Counted from the first letter of the stretch, positions 8,593 to 18,080 are shown. The stretch: DNA of 64,000 bases from Bacteroides zhangwenhongii (GCF_009193325.2 NZ_CP059856.1:124001-188000); one strand, 5' to 3'. Notes: generated by a model not told the origin, from the sequence alone. Made by a program: numbers and translations.

Positions 8593-9535
8593 GTTTTTTC
8601 TTATTTGGTAAATAAATATAGTAGAAAATAATAAATGCCAGTGAAGTGAGAATTACACCAAGCCTCAACATATCCGGAAGTTCCGTATGGCGGGTTATAA
8701 ACCCTTCTATAAATCCTGCCATTATAAATACGGGGACAGTGCCTATAACTATTTTCAGCCCGCGCTTCGCTCCCCGACGGAAAGATTCAATCCTCGAATA
8801 AGTCCCGGGAAACAGCCATCCGTTACCTAAAGCCAGCCCGGCGGCACCTGCCACAATAATTGCCCAGATTTCGAGCGTACCATGCAGCCAGACGGCAAGG
8901 GTAGACTCCCAAAGCAAACCGTGCTGATAAAAGAAAGTCTGAAAGGCTCCTATCATAATCCCATTGGAGAGAAGCATATAGCCTGTACCGAAACTGGTCA
9001 GCAGTCCCATTGCAAAGCAGTTGAAAGATACCATAACGTTGTTGAGCGTAATCCCCAGAAACATCGGAACTTCATCCGAACCGTTATAAACCGCCATCGG
9101 CTCCCCATTGGCTATATTGTCCAATGTCATGTCCACATAGCCGTTTCCTAGAATCAAGCGGACGAAATCCGGATCGTTCGCAGCAGACAATACTCCAATC
9201 AGTGCGCTGGCAACGAAAATAATAAAAGAAACCAGTAACTCGCGACGTGCATCATACATCGTTTGCGGCACTTCCTGCGTCCAAAAGGTGATAATCCGTG
9301 TCCACTTCTCGCGTTTGTTCCGATAGATTTCGTTGTGCAACGCCGAAGCCAGATTATTCAGATAAATAGTGATGCGGGAAGTCGGGAAATGTGTCTGGGC
9401 GAATGCCAGGTCAGCAGTCAGGTCTGTATACGCATCCGCAAGTCGGTCGGGAGACAAGCCGACAGCCTGCTCCACAATCTTCTCTGTCTCTTTCCATTTT
9501 TCAATGTTCCGACGGATAAACGTAACCTCTTTCAT
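8573..9535 (-). CDS. Stage II sporulation protein M (SpoIIM) family membrane protein
   Basis: This 320-residue protein starts with a soluble helical region of about 100 residues and then has about five membrane helices with the SpoIIM-family pattern, including LHGTLEIWAIIVAGAAGLALG around residue 215-235. Bacteroides do not sporulate. In non-sporulating bacteria and archaea this family occurs with MoxR, DUF58 and RDD genes. It is the first gene of the operon and has a -7 motif upstream (9579-9586). Confidence 0.9.
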   Translation of the reverse strand: MKEVTFIRRNIEKWKETEKIVEQAVGLSPDRLADAYTDLTADLAFAQTHFPTSRITIYLNNLASALHNEIYRNKREKWTRIITFWTQEVPQTMYDARRELLVSFIIFVASALIGVLSAANDPDFVRLILGNGYVDMTLDNIANGEPMAVYNGSDEVPMFLGITLNNVMVSFNCFAMGLLTSFGTGYMLLSNGIMIGAFQTFFYQHGLLWESTLAVWLHGTLEIWAIIVAGAAGLALGNGWLFPGTYSRIESFRRGAKRGLKIVIGTVPVFIMAGFIEGFITRHTELPDMLRLGVILTSLAFIIFYYIYLPNKKKHGITET

Positions 9536-9578
9536 GCTTTTCAGTAAATTCCGGATAAGTTTTGTCCGAAACCGGAAG

Positions 9579-9586
9579 CAAAAGTA
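9579..9586 (-). promoter_or_regulatory. -7 promoter motif for the MoxR-cluster operon
   Basis: On the minus strand the sequence is TACTTTTG, a match to TAnnTTTG, 44 nt upstream of the SpoIIM-like start. It lies back to back with the plus-strand motif at 9599-9606. Confidence 0.6.
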
Positions 9587-9598
9587 AGAGAATTATAA

Positions 9599-9606
9599 TA
9601 TATTTG
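9599..9606 (+). promoter_or_regulatory. -7 promoter motif for the RDD gene
   Basis: TATATTTG matches TAnnTTTG, 31 nt before the RDD gene start. The two motifs at 9579 and 9599 make a compact divergent promoter that could co-regulate both sides. Confidence 0.6.
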
Positions 9607-9636
9607 CAACGGAATCCTAAAAATGTTTAACCATAA

Positions 9637-10362
9637 ATGGCAGAATCCACGATAATAACCGGACAATTTGTTCGTATCAGCCAAACACCCGCCAGTATCG
9701 GTGAACGTCTGATCGCTTTAATCATTGATTATTTTCTGATCGGGCTTTATCTCTATTCTACAATTGCCCTTATTGCAAAGTTACACTTGCCATCGGGATT
9801 CAACCTGTTCTTTTTTCTGTTTATCGTTTATCTGCCCATACTCGGCTACTCCTTTCTCTGCGAAATGTTCAATCACGGACAGAGTTTCGGAAAAAGATTG
9901 ATGAATATCCGTGTGGTAAAGTTGGACGGTTCTACTCCCAGCATTGGTTCTTACCTGCTACGCTGGCTTCTTTTCATAGTTGACGGACCATTGACAAGCG
10001 GTTTAGGCATCTTTGTCATCCTGCTGACCAAGAATAATCAGCGTCTAGGTGATCTCGCTGCCGGAACAATGGTAATTAAAGAAAAGAACTATCGCAAAAT
10101 ACACGTCAGTCTTGACGAATTTGACTATCTGATGAAGAATTACCGTCCGGTCTACCCTCAATCCGCCGACTTATCATTGGAACAGGTAAATGTGATTACC
10201 CGTACACTGGAGTCCGGAGAAAAAGACCGCATACGGCGCATCTCAGCGCTTGCCAAAAAGGTACAGTCACTTCTTTCCATCACTCCGCAGGATGGTAATC
10301 AGGAAAAATTTCTCCAGACGGTATTAAGAGATTATCAATATTATGCGTTAGAAGAAATATAG
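9637..10362 (+). CDS. RDD family membrane protein
   Basis: This 241-residue protein has an RDD domain with about three membrane helices (residues 22-140), including the motifs ASIGERLIALIIDYF and GQSFGKRLMNIRV, which are characteristic of the family. The C-terminal 90 residues are soluble and charged. It is divergent from the SpoIIM-DUF58 operon, and RDD genes accompany that cluster in other bacteria, so it is likely functionally linked. The transported or bound ligand is unknown. Confidence 0.9.
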   Translation: MAESTIITGQFVRISQTPASIGERLIALIIDYFLIGLYLYSTIALIAKLHLPSGFNLFFFLFIVYLPILGYSFLCEMFNHGQSFGKRLMNIRVVKLDGSTPSIGSYLLRWLLFIVDGPLTSGLGIFVILLTKNNQRLGDLAAGTMVIKEKNYRKIHVSLDEFDYLMKNYRPVYPQSADLSLEQVNVITRTLESGEKDRIRRISALAKKVQSLLSITPQDGNQEKFLQTVLRDYQYYALEEI

Positions 10363-10419
10363 GAAGTTTGTCCGACGCCCCTACATATTTACAGCTTAAC
10401 AACCAGATATACAGTTCCT

Positions 10420-10641
10420 TTGTTCGTATACCAAGAAGAGACACGTTTCGCACGATTGGATACCTTTTTGAAGAAGAACTTCTTCATCACCCGCAGAGAA
10501 TACAGTCAAATAACGGGGTTATTGAAAGGAAAAGCACTGCGTGAGCTCAACCTCATGGTCGAAAAGGGCATTCTTAAGACACGGGGAATCGGGAATCGGA
10601 CAGTATACTTAAAGGCTGATAATCAGCAGAATAACCTATAA
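10420..10641 (+). CDS. Small winged-helix-like protein, possibly a remnant
   Basis: The frame encodes 73 residues from TTG at 10420 with no ATG nearby. The segment from about residue 18 to 65 (FFITRREYSQITGLL then ALRELNLMVEKGIL) resembles the winged-helix domain found at the C-terminus of AlbA/RecG-like regulators. The short length and absent ATG suggest either a degraded gene fragment or a small DNA-binding protein. It is 57 nt after the RDD gene, in the same direction. Confidence 0.45.
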   Translation: MFVYQEETRFARLDTFLKKNFFITRREYSQITGLLKGKALRELNLMVEKGILKTRGIGNRTVYLKADNQQNNL

Positions 10642-10652
10642 TTCAAAATAAT

Positions 10653-10695
10653 TAAGGTGATAATAGAAAATACGTTTTCTTCTATTATCACCTTA
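10653..10695. terminator. Perfect 16-bp inverted repeat
   Basis: Arms at 10653-10668 and 10680-10695 are perfectly complementary with an 11-nt loop. The stem begins TAAGGTGATAATAGAA. It lies 11 nt after the small winged-helix ORF and ahead of the convergent acidic-protein gene, so it may terminate transcription from one or both sides. Confidence 0.55.
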
Positions 10696-10807
10696 TTATC
10701 ACCCGCTATTGTCACCTAATTTCACCTGGCTATCAATAGATTAAGCCAGAAAAGTGACAAGTGACAATTAAAAGAGGGTTTTATCTTACAGTGAGACCGG
10801 ACACCGT

Positions 10808-11143
10808 TTAGTCCACCTGTCCCAGAGAATTTCCGTATTCCATTTCTCCTTGAACCACAAAGAGAACTTCTTCCGGATCGTATTCTCCCATTTCATCCTT
10901 TTTGGCTTCTTTCACAATGTAAGCCACAACCTCTTCCAGATCAATATCAACATATCCATCCGCATCGGGCTGAGCATCAAGGATTCCACTTTCAGAGTAA
11001 TACTCGTCAATCAAATCGAGGAAATAATACAACTCGTCATCCGAGAATTTCTCCTTCAGTTCTTGAGGCAGATAGTTTTTGATAAACTCGATGGTCTTTT
11101 CGTCATCGGCATCTGCTAATAAAAAATCTTCTTCCAGTCCCAT
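10808..11143 (-). CDS. Acidic hypothetical protein
   Basis: The protein has 111 residues and is very acidic, rich in Asp and Glu, with no membrane segment or known catalytic motif. It starts MGLEEDFLLAD and is predicted mostly helical. It lies 40 nt downstream of trxA on the same strand and may share its transcript. I do not recognise a family. Confidence 0.75.
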   Translation of the reverse strand: MGLEEDFLLADADDEKTIEFIKNYLPQELKEKFSDDELYYFLDLIDEYYSESGILDAQPDADGYVDIDLEEVVAYIVKEAKKDEMGEYDPEEVLFVVQGEMEYGNSLGQVD

Positions 11144-11183
11144 GATAATTTAAGTATTAAGTGATAGATATTAAGTAGGCTGC

Positions 11184-11498
11184 TTATAACAGTTTCTTTA
11201 CTTTCTCTACAAATACAGGTTTACCGACAGCGCCTACTTGCTTGTCTACAATCTCACCATTCTTGAAAAACAATACGGTAGGGATATTACGGATACCATA
11301 TTCAGCAGGCAAATCGCTATTTTCATCCACATCACACTTGCCGATGATTACCTGTCCTTCAAACTCTGCCGCCAATTCTTCAATAATAGGAGCTACCATT
11401 TTGCAAGGGCCACACCAAGGAGCCCAAAAATCTACCACAACCGGTTTTCCTTCTGCAAGGATCTCCTTATAGTTGCTGTCTGTAATTTCTAAAGCCAT
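11184..11498 (-). CDS. trxA: Thioredoxin
   Basis: This 104-residue protein has the active site WCGPC at residues 28-32 and the cis-proline segment NIPTVLFF typical of thioredoxins. There is no signal peptide, so it is cytoplasmic and should reduce protein disulfides with thioredoxin reductase. It lies downstream of dnaE on the same strand but has its own -7 motif at 11557-11564. Confidence 0.97.
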   Translation of the reverse strand: MALEITDSNYKEILAEGKPVVVDFWAPWCGPCKMVAPIIEELAAEFEGQVIIGKCDVDENSDLPAEYGIRNIPTVLFFKNGEIVDKQVGAVGKPVFVEKVKKLL

Positions 11499-11556
11499 TT
11501 TCTTTAAAATATTAAGTATTAATTATTAAATAGTATTTCACTTACTATTACCGCCA

Positions 11557-11564
11557 CAAATATA
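11557..11564 (-). promoter_or_regulatory. -7 promoter motif for trxA
   Basis: Minus-strand TATATTTG matches TAnnTTTG. It lies in the short gap between dnaE and trxA, 59 nt before the trxA start, so trxA can be expressed independently. Confidence 0.55.
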
Positions 11565-11565
11565 A

Positions 11566-14500
11566 TCAATTTATACGGAACCCCAATTCCGGACGGTCTT
11601 TTAAATAGGTTATTAATTCACGGCCCACCGAAAGCTTGACCGGACGGGAAATTAAGTCGACCGCCATACGGTTTACATCAATATCATCCGTCACCCTAAA
11701 ATATAGTTCCGTATTTCCCGGATGTTCTTTTGTCAATGTTGCAAGTTCCGTGATTAAAGCGGAGTTCAACACGGACAACGGAATAATAATGGTTATCTTC
11801 TGCACCAACTCTTCTTTTACATCCGGCAGCAGTTCCATAGAAGTAATCTTCACTTCCAGTTCATCCTGCCGCCATTGCTTGGGTTGGCAACGGGCTTTGA
11901 TAAACAAAAAAGTACCCTCATTGAGGTATCCTTGATAAGTCACCCAGTCATTTCCCCAGAATGGAATCTCGGTAGAGCCAGAATAGTCTTCTATCTTGGC
12001 GATACCATACGGATTTCCGTTCTTGCTGATTCCACGACGGACACTGGTCACAATACCTCCCATCGTTATTTCGCGACCGGCAAGGGCTGTTTTATCTTCC
12101 AAATCTGCCATACGTGTGTTGCAGACGTGTTCCAATACAATGGAGAATTCATCCAACGGATGAGCGGAAAGGTAGATACCGACCAAATCGCGTTCACGGT
12201 TCAAACGGTCGAGATCACTCCAACGCTCTACCCCCTGAGGAATCTCAGGAGTTGCCACATCAATTACGTTTTCGCCACCAAACAGAGAATTGACAGCAGC
12301 AGCTTTATCAGCCTGATAACGGTTGCCATAACGCATCAAAGTTTCCAGGAAAACTTCTCCTTTAGAGTTGACAGCAAAGTACTGTTCACGTTTCAATTCC
12401 GGAAAACTGTCAAAGCCACCGGCCAATGCGAGGCATTCCATGTTCTTCTTATTGCAGGCATTCAGATTGACACGTTGCACAAAGTCGAAAATTCCGGTAA
12501 AAGGACCGTTCTTTTCACGTTCCTCCATGATACTCTGCACGGCAGCCTCGCCTACTCCTTTTACGGCTCCAAGCCCGAAACGGATATTACCGTCACGATT
12601 TACAGTAAACTTCAAGTTACTCTCATTGACATCCGGTCCCAAAGTCTGAATACCCATCGCCTTACATTCATCCATCAGCTTCGTGATATCCGTAATGTTC
12701 GACAAACTTCGGCTCATCACAGCCGCCATATATTCGGAAGGATAATTCGCTTTCAGATAGGCAGTCTGATAAGCCACCCATGAATAACAAGTAGCATGAG
12801 ACTTGTTGAAAGCATACGATGCAAACTTTTCCCAGTCCGTCCAAATCTTTTCGAGAACTTTCGGGTCGTGTCCGTTCTTACGTCCACCCTCGATAAATTT
12901 AGGCTTCATGTGATCCAGCTTGTCACGCAGCTTCTTACCCATTGCCTTACGAAGAGCATCGGACTCGCCACGTGTAAAGTCCGCCAACAAACGTGACAGG
13001 AGCATCACCTGTTCCTGATAAACCGTAATCCCGTATGTATCCTTCAAGTACTTTTCCATTACCGGAATATCATACTCAATCGGCTTACGTCCATGTTTAC
13101 GATCGATAAAATCGGGGATATAATCCATCGGTCCCGGACGGTAGAGGGCGTTCATGGCAATCAAATCTTCGAATGTAGAAGGCTGCAATTCACGCAGATA
13201 CTTCTGCATACCGGCAGATTCAAACTGGAATGTACCGATCGTACGGCCGTCACTGTATAATTTATAAGTAGCCGGATCGTTAATATCAATCTGATCCACA
13301 TCCACTTCAATGGCACGGCTCAGACGGATATTCTCAACGGCTTCTTTAATGATAGACAATGTCTTCAAGCCAAGAAAGTCCATCTTAATCAGTCCGGTAT
13401 CTTCAATCACCGAACCTTCATACTGGGTGACAAGCATTTTCTCACCCGTTTCTTTATCATCGGCAGTGCTGACAGGCACCCAATCGGTGATATCATCACG
13501 GCAGATAATCGTACCGCAAGCGTGCACCCCCGTACCACGTACATTGCCTTCAAGCATTTTGGCATATTTCAGCGTATCGCGCACCAACGGATCCGATGAA
13601 GCTTCGGCAGCTTGTAATTCGGGCACGTATGCAATCGCATTCGGCAAGTTCAATTTCTTATCCGGAATTTTATCCGGCACCAGTTTAGCCAAGCGGTCGG
13701 ATTCCGAAAGAGGAAGTTTCTGCACACGGGCAACGTCCTTGATAGCCAACTTTGTAGCCATCGTACCATAGGTAATGATGTGCGCCACCTTTTCCTGACC
13801 ATATTTATTCGTCACCCAGCGAAGTACCTCACCACGACCGTCATCATCAAAGTCCACATCAATATCAGGCAAAGAGATACGGTCCGGATTCAGGAAACGT
13901 TCAAACAGCAAATCGTATTGGATAGGGTCGATTTTCGTAATTCCCAGACAGTACGCCACAGCCGAACCGGCAGCCGATCCACGTCCCGGACCTACGGATA
14001 CCCCCAACTCCTTGCGGGCGGCATTGATAAAGTCTTGCACAATCAAGAAGTATCCGGGGAAACCCATAGTCTTCATGATATATAGCTCAAAATTCATGCG
14101 TTCCTTCACTTCTTCCGACAAAGGCTCGCCATATATCCGTTTCGCACCGTCGAAAGCCAACTTAGCCAAATAGTCTCCTTCGAGCTTGATACGATAGAGT
14201 TTATCATAACCACCCAGACGCTTTATTTTAGCCTTCGCATCCTCTTCACTCAACACCACATTGCCATGCTCATCTTGCGTAAACTCGTCGAACAAGTCTT
14301 TCTCCGTAAATTTCGCTCTGTATTCTTCTTCCGTTCCAAAGTCCTCAGGAATAGCGAAAGTAGGCATAATAGGGGCATGGTCGATGGAATAATATTCTAC
14401 TTTATCGAGAATTTCCAATGTATTGCTCAAAGCTTCGGGTACGTCCGCAAAGAGTTCATTCATCTCTTCACGTGTTTTCATCCACTCTTGTTTGGTATAA

Positions 14501-15372
14501 AGCATACGGGTAGGGTCATCCAAATCCTTGCCGGTACTCAAACAGATCAGACGGTCGTGCGCTTCCGCATTTTCCTCGTCCACAAAATGAACGTCGTTCG
14601 TACAGATCAATTTTATGTTGTACTTTTGGGCATACTCCATCAGGTATTTATTCACTTTTACCTGCATTGGATAACACTCGTGATTGGCACGGGGAACGGT
14701 CGCTTTATGGCGTTGCATCTCCAGATAAAAATCATCTCCGAATAAGTTCTTATACCACTGTATGGCTTCCTCCGCTTCCGCAAACTGATCATTGGTAATC
14801 CGTTTCGGTATCTCTCCACCGAGGCAAGCCGAACAGACAATCAGACCTTCATGATACTTTTCCAATTCGCTGCGGTCGGTACGCGGACGCATATAGTATC
14901 CGCGCGTCCATGCGTGCGATACTAATTTAATAAGGTTATGGTATCCCTTTTCATTTTTAGCCAATACAATCAGGTGATAACCGCTCTGGTCGAGTTTACC
15001 TTCTCTTAAGTCCATCGTACGGCGTGCCACATACATCTCACAACCGATGATGGGTTTGAACAGTTTGTTTTCCGCTTCTACTATTTTGGCTTTACAATCG
15101 GCAATCTCAGCTTCTTTGTCCTCACACTCTATGGTTCCGGCTTCTATACCCGCAATTCGTTTTTTCAGGTCTTTGACCTCTCCTTTGGGACCGCTATTCT
15201 TTTTATTAACGTAGTTCGTAAATTCTTTAATACCGAACATATTTCCATGATCGGTCACGGCAATACCCTTCATTCCATTCTTCATCGCTTTGTCGACCAG
15301 ACGAGCCACGCTAGCCTGACCGTCCAAAAGAGAATATTGGGTATGGACATGTAAATGAACGAAATCCTGCAT
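11566..15372 (-). CDS. dnaE: DNA polymerase III alpha subunit
   Basis: The 1268-residue protein starts with a PHP domain (HVHTQYSLLDG at residues 7-17) and contains the polymerase active-site segment PDIDVDFDDDGR about residue 500, then helix-hairpin-helix and OB-fold regions near the C-terminus. It is the replicative polymerase catalytic subunit of the DnaE type. A Lys-rich insertion around residues 60-100, between the PHP motifs, makes it longer than the E. coli protein. Confidence 0.97.
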   Translation of the reverse strand: MQDFVHLHVHTQYSLLDGQASVARLVDKAMKNGMKGIAVTDHGNMFGIKEFTNYVNKKNSGPKGEVKDLKKRIAGIEAGTIECEDKEAEIADCKAKIVEAENKLFKPIIGCEMYVARRTMDLREGKLDQSGYHLIVLAKNEKGYHNLIKLVSHAWTRGYYMRPRTDRSELEKYHEGLIVCSACLGGEIPKRITNDQFAEAEEAIQWYKNLFGDDFYLEMQRHKATVPRANHECYPMQVKVNKYLMEYAQKYNIKLICTNDVHFVDEENAEAHDRLICLSTGKDLDDPTRMLYTKQEWMKTREEMNELFADVPEALSNTLEILDKVEYYSIDHAPIMPTFAIPEDFGTEEEYRAKFTEKDLFDEFTQDEHGNVVLSEEDAKAKIKRLGGYDKLYRIKLEGDYLAKLAFDGAKRIYGEPLSEEVKERMNFELYIMKTMGFPGYFLIVQDFINAARKELGVSVGPGRGSAAGSAVAYCLGITKIDPIQYDLLFERFLNPDRISLPDIDVDFDDDGRGEVLRWVTNKYGQEKVAHIITYGTMATKLAIKDVARVQKLPLSESDRLAKLVPDKIPDKKLNLPNAIAYVPELQAAEASSDPLVRDTLKYAKMLEGNVRGTGVHACGTIICRDDITDWVPVSTADDKETGEKMLVTQYEGSVIEDTGLIKMDFLGLKTLSIIKEAVENIRLSRAIEVDVDQIDINDPATYKLYSDGRTIGTFQFESAGMQKYLRELQPSTFEDLIAMNALYRPGPMDYIPDFIDRKHGRKPIEYDIPVMEKYLKDTYGITVYQEQVMLLSRLLADFTRGESDALRKAMGKKLRDKLDHMKPKFIEGGRKNGHDPKVLEKIWTDWEKFASYAFNKSHATCYSWVAYQTAYLKANYPSEYMAAVMSRSLSNITDITKLMDECKAMGIQTLGPDVNESNLKFTVNRDGNIRFGLGAVKGVGEAAVQSIMEEREKNGPFTGIFDFVQRVNLNACNKKNMECLALAGGFDSFPELKREQYFAVNSKGEVFLETLMRYGNRYQADKAAAVNSLFGGENVIDVATPEIPQGVERWSDLDRLNRERDLVGIYLSAHPLDEFSIVLEHVCNTRMADLEDKTALAGREITMGGIVTSVRRGISKNGNPYGIAKIEDYSGSTEIPFWGNDWVTYQGYLNEGTFLFIKARCQPKQWRQDELEVKITSMELLPDVKEELVQKITIIIPLSVLNSALITELATLTKEHPGNTELYFRVTDDIDVNRMAVDLISRPVKLSVGRELITYLKDRPELGFRIN

Positions 15373-15500
15373 AATGATAAGTAGTTAATTTGAAGGCATA
15401 AAATTACTATCTCCCGAGAGATAAACAAAAATAATCCTCAAAAAGTTATCAACATTCACATTTCTATGCCTAATTACTTGCTGATTTTTTAAATTAAGTA

Positions 15501-15508
15501 TATTTTTG
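15501..15508 (+). promoter_or_regulatory. -7 promoter motif for psd-pssA
   Basis: TATTTTTG fits TAnnTTTG, 26 nt upstream of the psd start codon at 15534. The region also separates psd from the divergent dnaE gene. Confidence 0.55.
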
Positions 15509-15533
15509 CAGGCAATATCATTAAACAGCATTC

Positions 15534-16220
15534 ATGGGCCGACTAAAGAAATTAAAGAAAATACGTATTCACCGCGAAGGAACACATATATTATGGGCTA
15601 GCTTCTTGCTACTACTATTGATTAATGCCGCTCTTTATTGGGGAATCGATTGTAAGATACCATTCTATGTGGTAGCAGTAGCGAGTATAACAGTTTATCT
15701 GTTGATGGTGAATTTCTTTCGTTGTCCGATCCGTCTCTTCGGACAGGACACTGAAAAAATAGTCGTAGCACCTGCCGACGGAAAAATCGTTGTTATCGAA
15801 GAGGTTGATGAAAACGAGTATTTTCATGACCGGAGATTAATGATCTCCATCTTTATGAGTATTGTCAACGTACATGCCAATTGGTATCCGGTGGACGGTA
15901 CTATTAAAAAGGTGGCACATCACAATGGAAACTTCATGAAAGCCTGGCTGCCGAAAGCCAGTACGGAGAACGAGCGTTCTACGGTGGTAATCGAAACTCC
16001 GGAAGGAGTGGAAGTGCTTACCCGCCAAATCGCCGGAGCTGTGGCACGCCGTATCGTCACTTATGCAGAAGTAGGCGAAGAATGTTATATTGACGAACAT
16101 ATGGGATTCATCAAGTTCGGTTCCCGCGTGGACGTATATTTACCCATCGGCACGGAAGTCTGTGTCACTATGGGACAATTAACAACCGGTAACCAAACAG
16201 TTATCGCCAAACTCAAATAA
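15534..16220 (+). CDS. psd: Phosphatidylserine decarboxylase
   Basis: This 228-residue protein has two N-terminal membrane helices (about 19-60) and the PSD core with PADGKIV near residue 82 and the conserved C-terminal GFIKFGS segment near 190-200. The GS pair is the site where PSD proenzymes self-cleave to form the pyruvoyl group. It converts phosphatidylserine to phosphatidylethanolamine at the inner membrane. The short length matches the bacterial type II-like (archaetidylserine) subfamily. pssA follows 10 nt later, giving a two-step PE pathway in one operon. Confidence 0.95.
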   Translation: MGRLKKLKKIRIHREGTHILWASFLLLLLINAALYWGIDCKIPFYVVAVASITVYLLMVNFFRCPIRLFGQDTEKIVVAPADGKIVVIEEVDENEYFHDRRLMISIFMSIVNVHANWYPVDGTIKKVAHHNGNFMKAWLPKASTENERSTVVIETPEGVEVLTRQIAGAVARRIVTYAEVGEECYIDEHMGFIKFGSRVDVYLPIGTEVCVTMGQLTTGNQTVIAKLK

Positions 16221-16230
16221 TCCTGTCACA

Positions 16231-16938
16231 ATGACGAACGTTATTAAAAAAAATATTCCGAATACCGTAACCTGCCTGAACCTTTTCTCCGGTTGTATTG
16301 CTTGCGTCATGGCTTTCGAAGCCCGTTATGAACTGGCATTACTATTCATTATTCTAAGCTCCGTATTCGATTTTTTCGACGGAATGTTGGCACGTGCACT
16401 TAATGCACATTCCATCATTGGAAAAGACTTGGATTCATTGGCGGATGATGTCAGCTTCGGTTTTGCTCCCTCAGCGATTGTGTTCTCCCTGTTCAAAGAA
16501 ATGTACTATCCAGCAAGTATGGAATTTATCGCTCCTTACCTGCCATACGCTGCATTCTTAATCTCCGTATTCTCTGCTTTGCGGCTGGCAAAGTTCAATA
16601 ATGATACCCGACAGACCACTTCTTTCGTCGGTCTTCCTGTTCCTGCCAATGCTCTATTCTGGGCTTCTTTAGTAGCAGGCGCACATGACATACTGATTTC
16701 CGAAAGCTGTCATCCTGTCTATCTTTTTATACTTGTTTGTCTGTTTTCATGGTTATTGGTAGCAGAAATACCCATGTTCTCTTTGAAATTCAAGAATCTG
16801 TCATGGAATGACAACAAAACCAGTTTTACATTTTTGATTGTATGCATTCCTTTCCTTGTATTTCTTGGAATCAGCAGCTTTGCAGCCATCGTTGTATGGT
16901 ATATTTTACTTTCACTTTTTACAAGAAAAAGTAAATAA
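16231..16938 (+). CDS. pssA: CDP-diacylglycerol-serine O-phosphatidyltransferase
   Basis: The 235-residue protein has multiple membrane helices and the CDP-alcohol phosphatidyltransferase signature: DGMLAR, eight residues, then G-x3-D-x3-D (GKDLDSLAD) at about residues 49-73. It makes phosphatidylserine from CDP-diacylglycerol and serine. It is paired with psd, which consumes its product. Confidence 0.96.
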   Translation: MTNVIKKNIPNTVTCLNLFSGCIACVMAFEARYELALLFIILSSVFDFFDGMLARALNAHSIIGKDLDSLADDVSFGFAPSAIVFSLFKEMYYPASMEFIAPYLPYAAFLISVFSALRLAKFNNDTRQTTSFVGLPVPANALFWASLVAGAHDILISESCHPVYLFILVCLFSWLLVAEIPMFSLKFKNLSWNDNKTSFTFLIVCIPFLVFLGISSFAAIVVWYILLSLFTRKSK

Positions 16939-17005
16939 ACAATCTCTTGGCACGTTTGTTGTACTATGAGTTTTATCAGAGTTACAATATAAAAATCATA
17001 GCCCA

Positions 17006-17305
17006 ATGCATATACTTTTATTTATACTTCTCTTTATCATCGCCATTGTCGTATTTGGTCTTTCGGTTGTCGGACTCATACTCAAAGCCATCTTCGGAAT
17101 AGGCCGCCGTTCTTCGTCTTCATCACGACCGAGACAAAACGAATCCGGACGTAGCGCGGGCCAGCAAAGCTACAGTCAGGGGACACATCGTCCGACGGAT
17201 CATGAAGAGGAAATATTCTCCGATGACGTTCCAAGGAAGAAGCATAAAAAGATATTCACACAGGATGAAGGAGAATATGTAGACTTCGAGGAAATTAAAG
17301 AATAA
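17006..17305 (+). CDS. DUF4834 family small membrane protein
   Basis: The 99-residue protein has one N-terminal membrane helix (about 3-30), a Ser/Arg-rich low-complexity linker and an acidic tail ending DEGEYVDFEEIKE. This layout matches DUF4834, found in Bacteroidetes next to phospholipid genes. Its role is unknown. It lies 67 nt after pssA and could be co-transcribed. Confidence 0.8.
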   Translation: MHILLFILLFIIAIVVFGLSVVGLILKAIFGIGRRSSSSSRPRQNESGRSAGQQSYSQGTHRPTDHEEEIFSDDVPRKKHKKIFTQDEGEYVDFEEIKE

Positions 17306-17352
17306 CGATAAACTCTACACAGCTCGGTTATTAATCACCACTCCATCAATCG

Positions 17353-17790
17353 CTATCTACGTTTTGCCGCAAAGAAGTTTTTCATAAGTGCGGCACATTC
17401 GTCTGCCAGCAGTCCTTTGACAACCACTGTTTTGGGATGCAGTGCCGAACCGGCATATTTCTGATAGCCACGTTTTTCATCTTCGGCACCGAATACGAGT
17501 TTCCCCGTTTGTGCCCATGCAATGGCTCCCGCACACATCACGCAAGGTTCAACCGTGACATACAATGTACATTCATTCAGATACTTACCACCAAGGACAT
17601 TGGCGGCAGCAGTAATGGCCTGCATCTCGGCATGAGCCGTTACGTCATTCAATGTTTCTGTGAGATTGTGGGCACGTGCAATAATCCGTTCTTTACAAAC
17701 GACAACCGCCCCTACGGGTACTTCACCCCGTTCGGCAGCTTTACCGGCTTCTATCAAAGCCTGTTTCATAAAGTAAGTATCGTCCAGCAT
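17353..17790 (-). CDS. tadA: tRNA-adenosine/nucleoside deaminase (TadA family)
   Basis: This 145-residue protein has the zinc-dependent deaminase motifs HAE (TAHAEMQAI, near residue 52) and PCxxC (EPCVMCAGA, near residue 82). These motifs fit TadA, which makes inosine at position 34 of tRNA-Arg. Guanine deaminases share the fold, so the substrate is assigned by length and gene style. It has no clear promoter motif within view. Confidence 0.9.
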   Translation of the reverse strand: MLDDTYFMKQALIEAGKAAERGEVPVGAVVVCKERIIARAHNLTETLNDVTAHAEMQAITAAANVLGGKYLNECTLYVTVEPCVMCAGAIAWAQTGKLVFGAEDEKRGYQKYAGSALHPKTVVVKGLLADECAALMKNFFAAKRR

Positions 17791-17830
17791 CCCCTCTAGT
17801 TTTTAATCTACATTTTTTTAAGATTATCCC

Positions 17831-18064
17831 CTATCGCCTCATATCGTGCTCACCAAAAAGGGTGGGATAATCTTCTTCCATATTCTTATGGATAAACATG
17901 AGAATCGTTTCACGAAGCCAACGTGACTTATTGGTTATCTTGTATTTCTCAAGATAACGATCAACAATCAGCTGTTCTTCGTCGCTCAACAAAATGCTCA
18001 TACGTCGTTCGCGTTTCGTACACTCGACGTGCATTTTCAGGCACTTTTTACTTCTTTTTCTCAT
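17831..18064 (-). CDS. Small ribbon-helix-helix-like protein
   Basis: The protein has 77 residues with a very basic N-terminus (MRKRSKKCLK), then RMSILLSDEEQLIVDRYLEKY and a helix, a pattern similar to ribbon-helix-helix DNA-binding proteins such as relaxosome accessory proteins. No mobilization genes are adjacent. It may be an orphan regulator. It is divergent from yraN, and its -7 motif (18073-18080) lies only about 9 nt from the start codon, implying a very short leader. Confidence 0.65.
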   Translation of the reverse strand: MRKRSKKCLKMHVECTKRERRMSILLSDEEQLIVDRYLEKYKITNKSRWLRETILMFIHKNMEEDYPTLFGEHDMRR

Positions 18065-18072
18065 ATCTTCTG

Positions 18073-18080
18073 CAAAATTA
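18073..18080 (-). promoter_or_regulatory. -7 promoter motif for the RHH-like gene
   Basis: Minus-strand TAATTTTG matches TAnnTTTG and lies 9 nt upstream of the start codon at 18064. Confidence 0.5.

Noticed and set aside
11875..12783. A 302-codon plus-strand frame
   Set aside because: It is antisense to dnaE, a conserved housekeeping gene.
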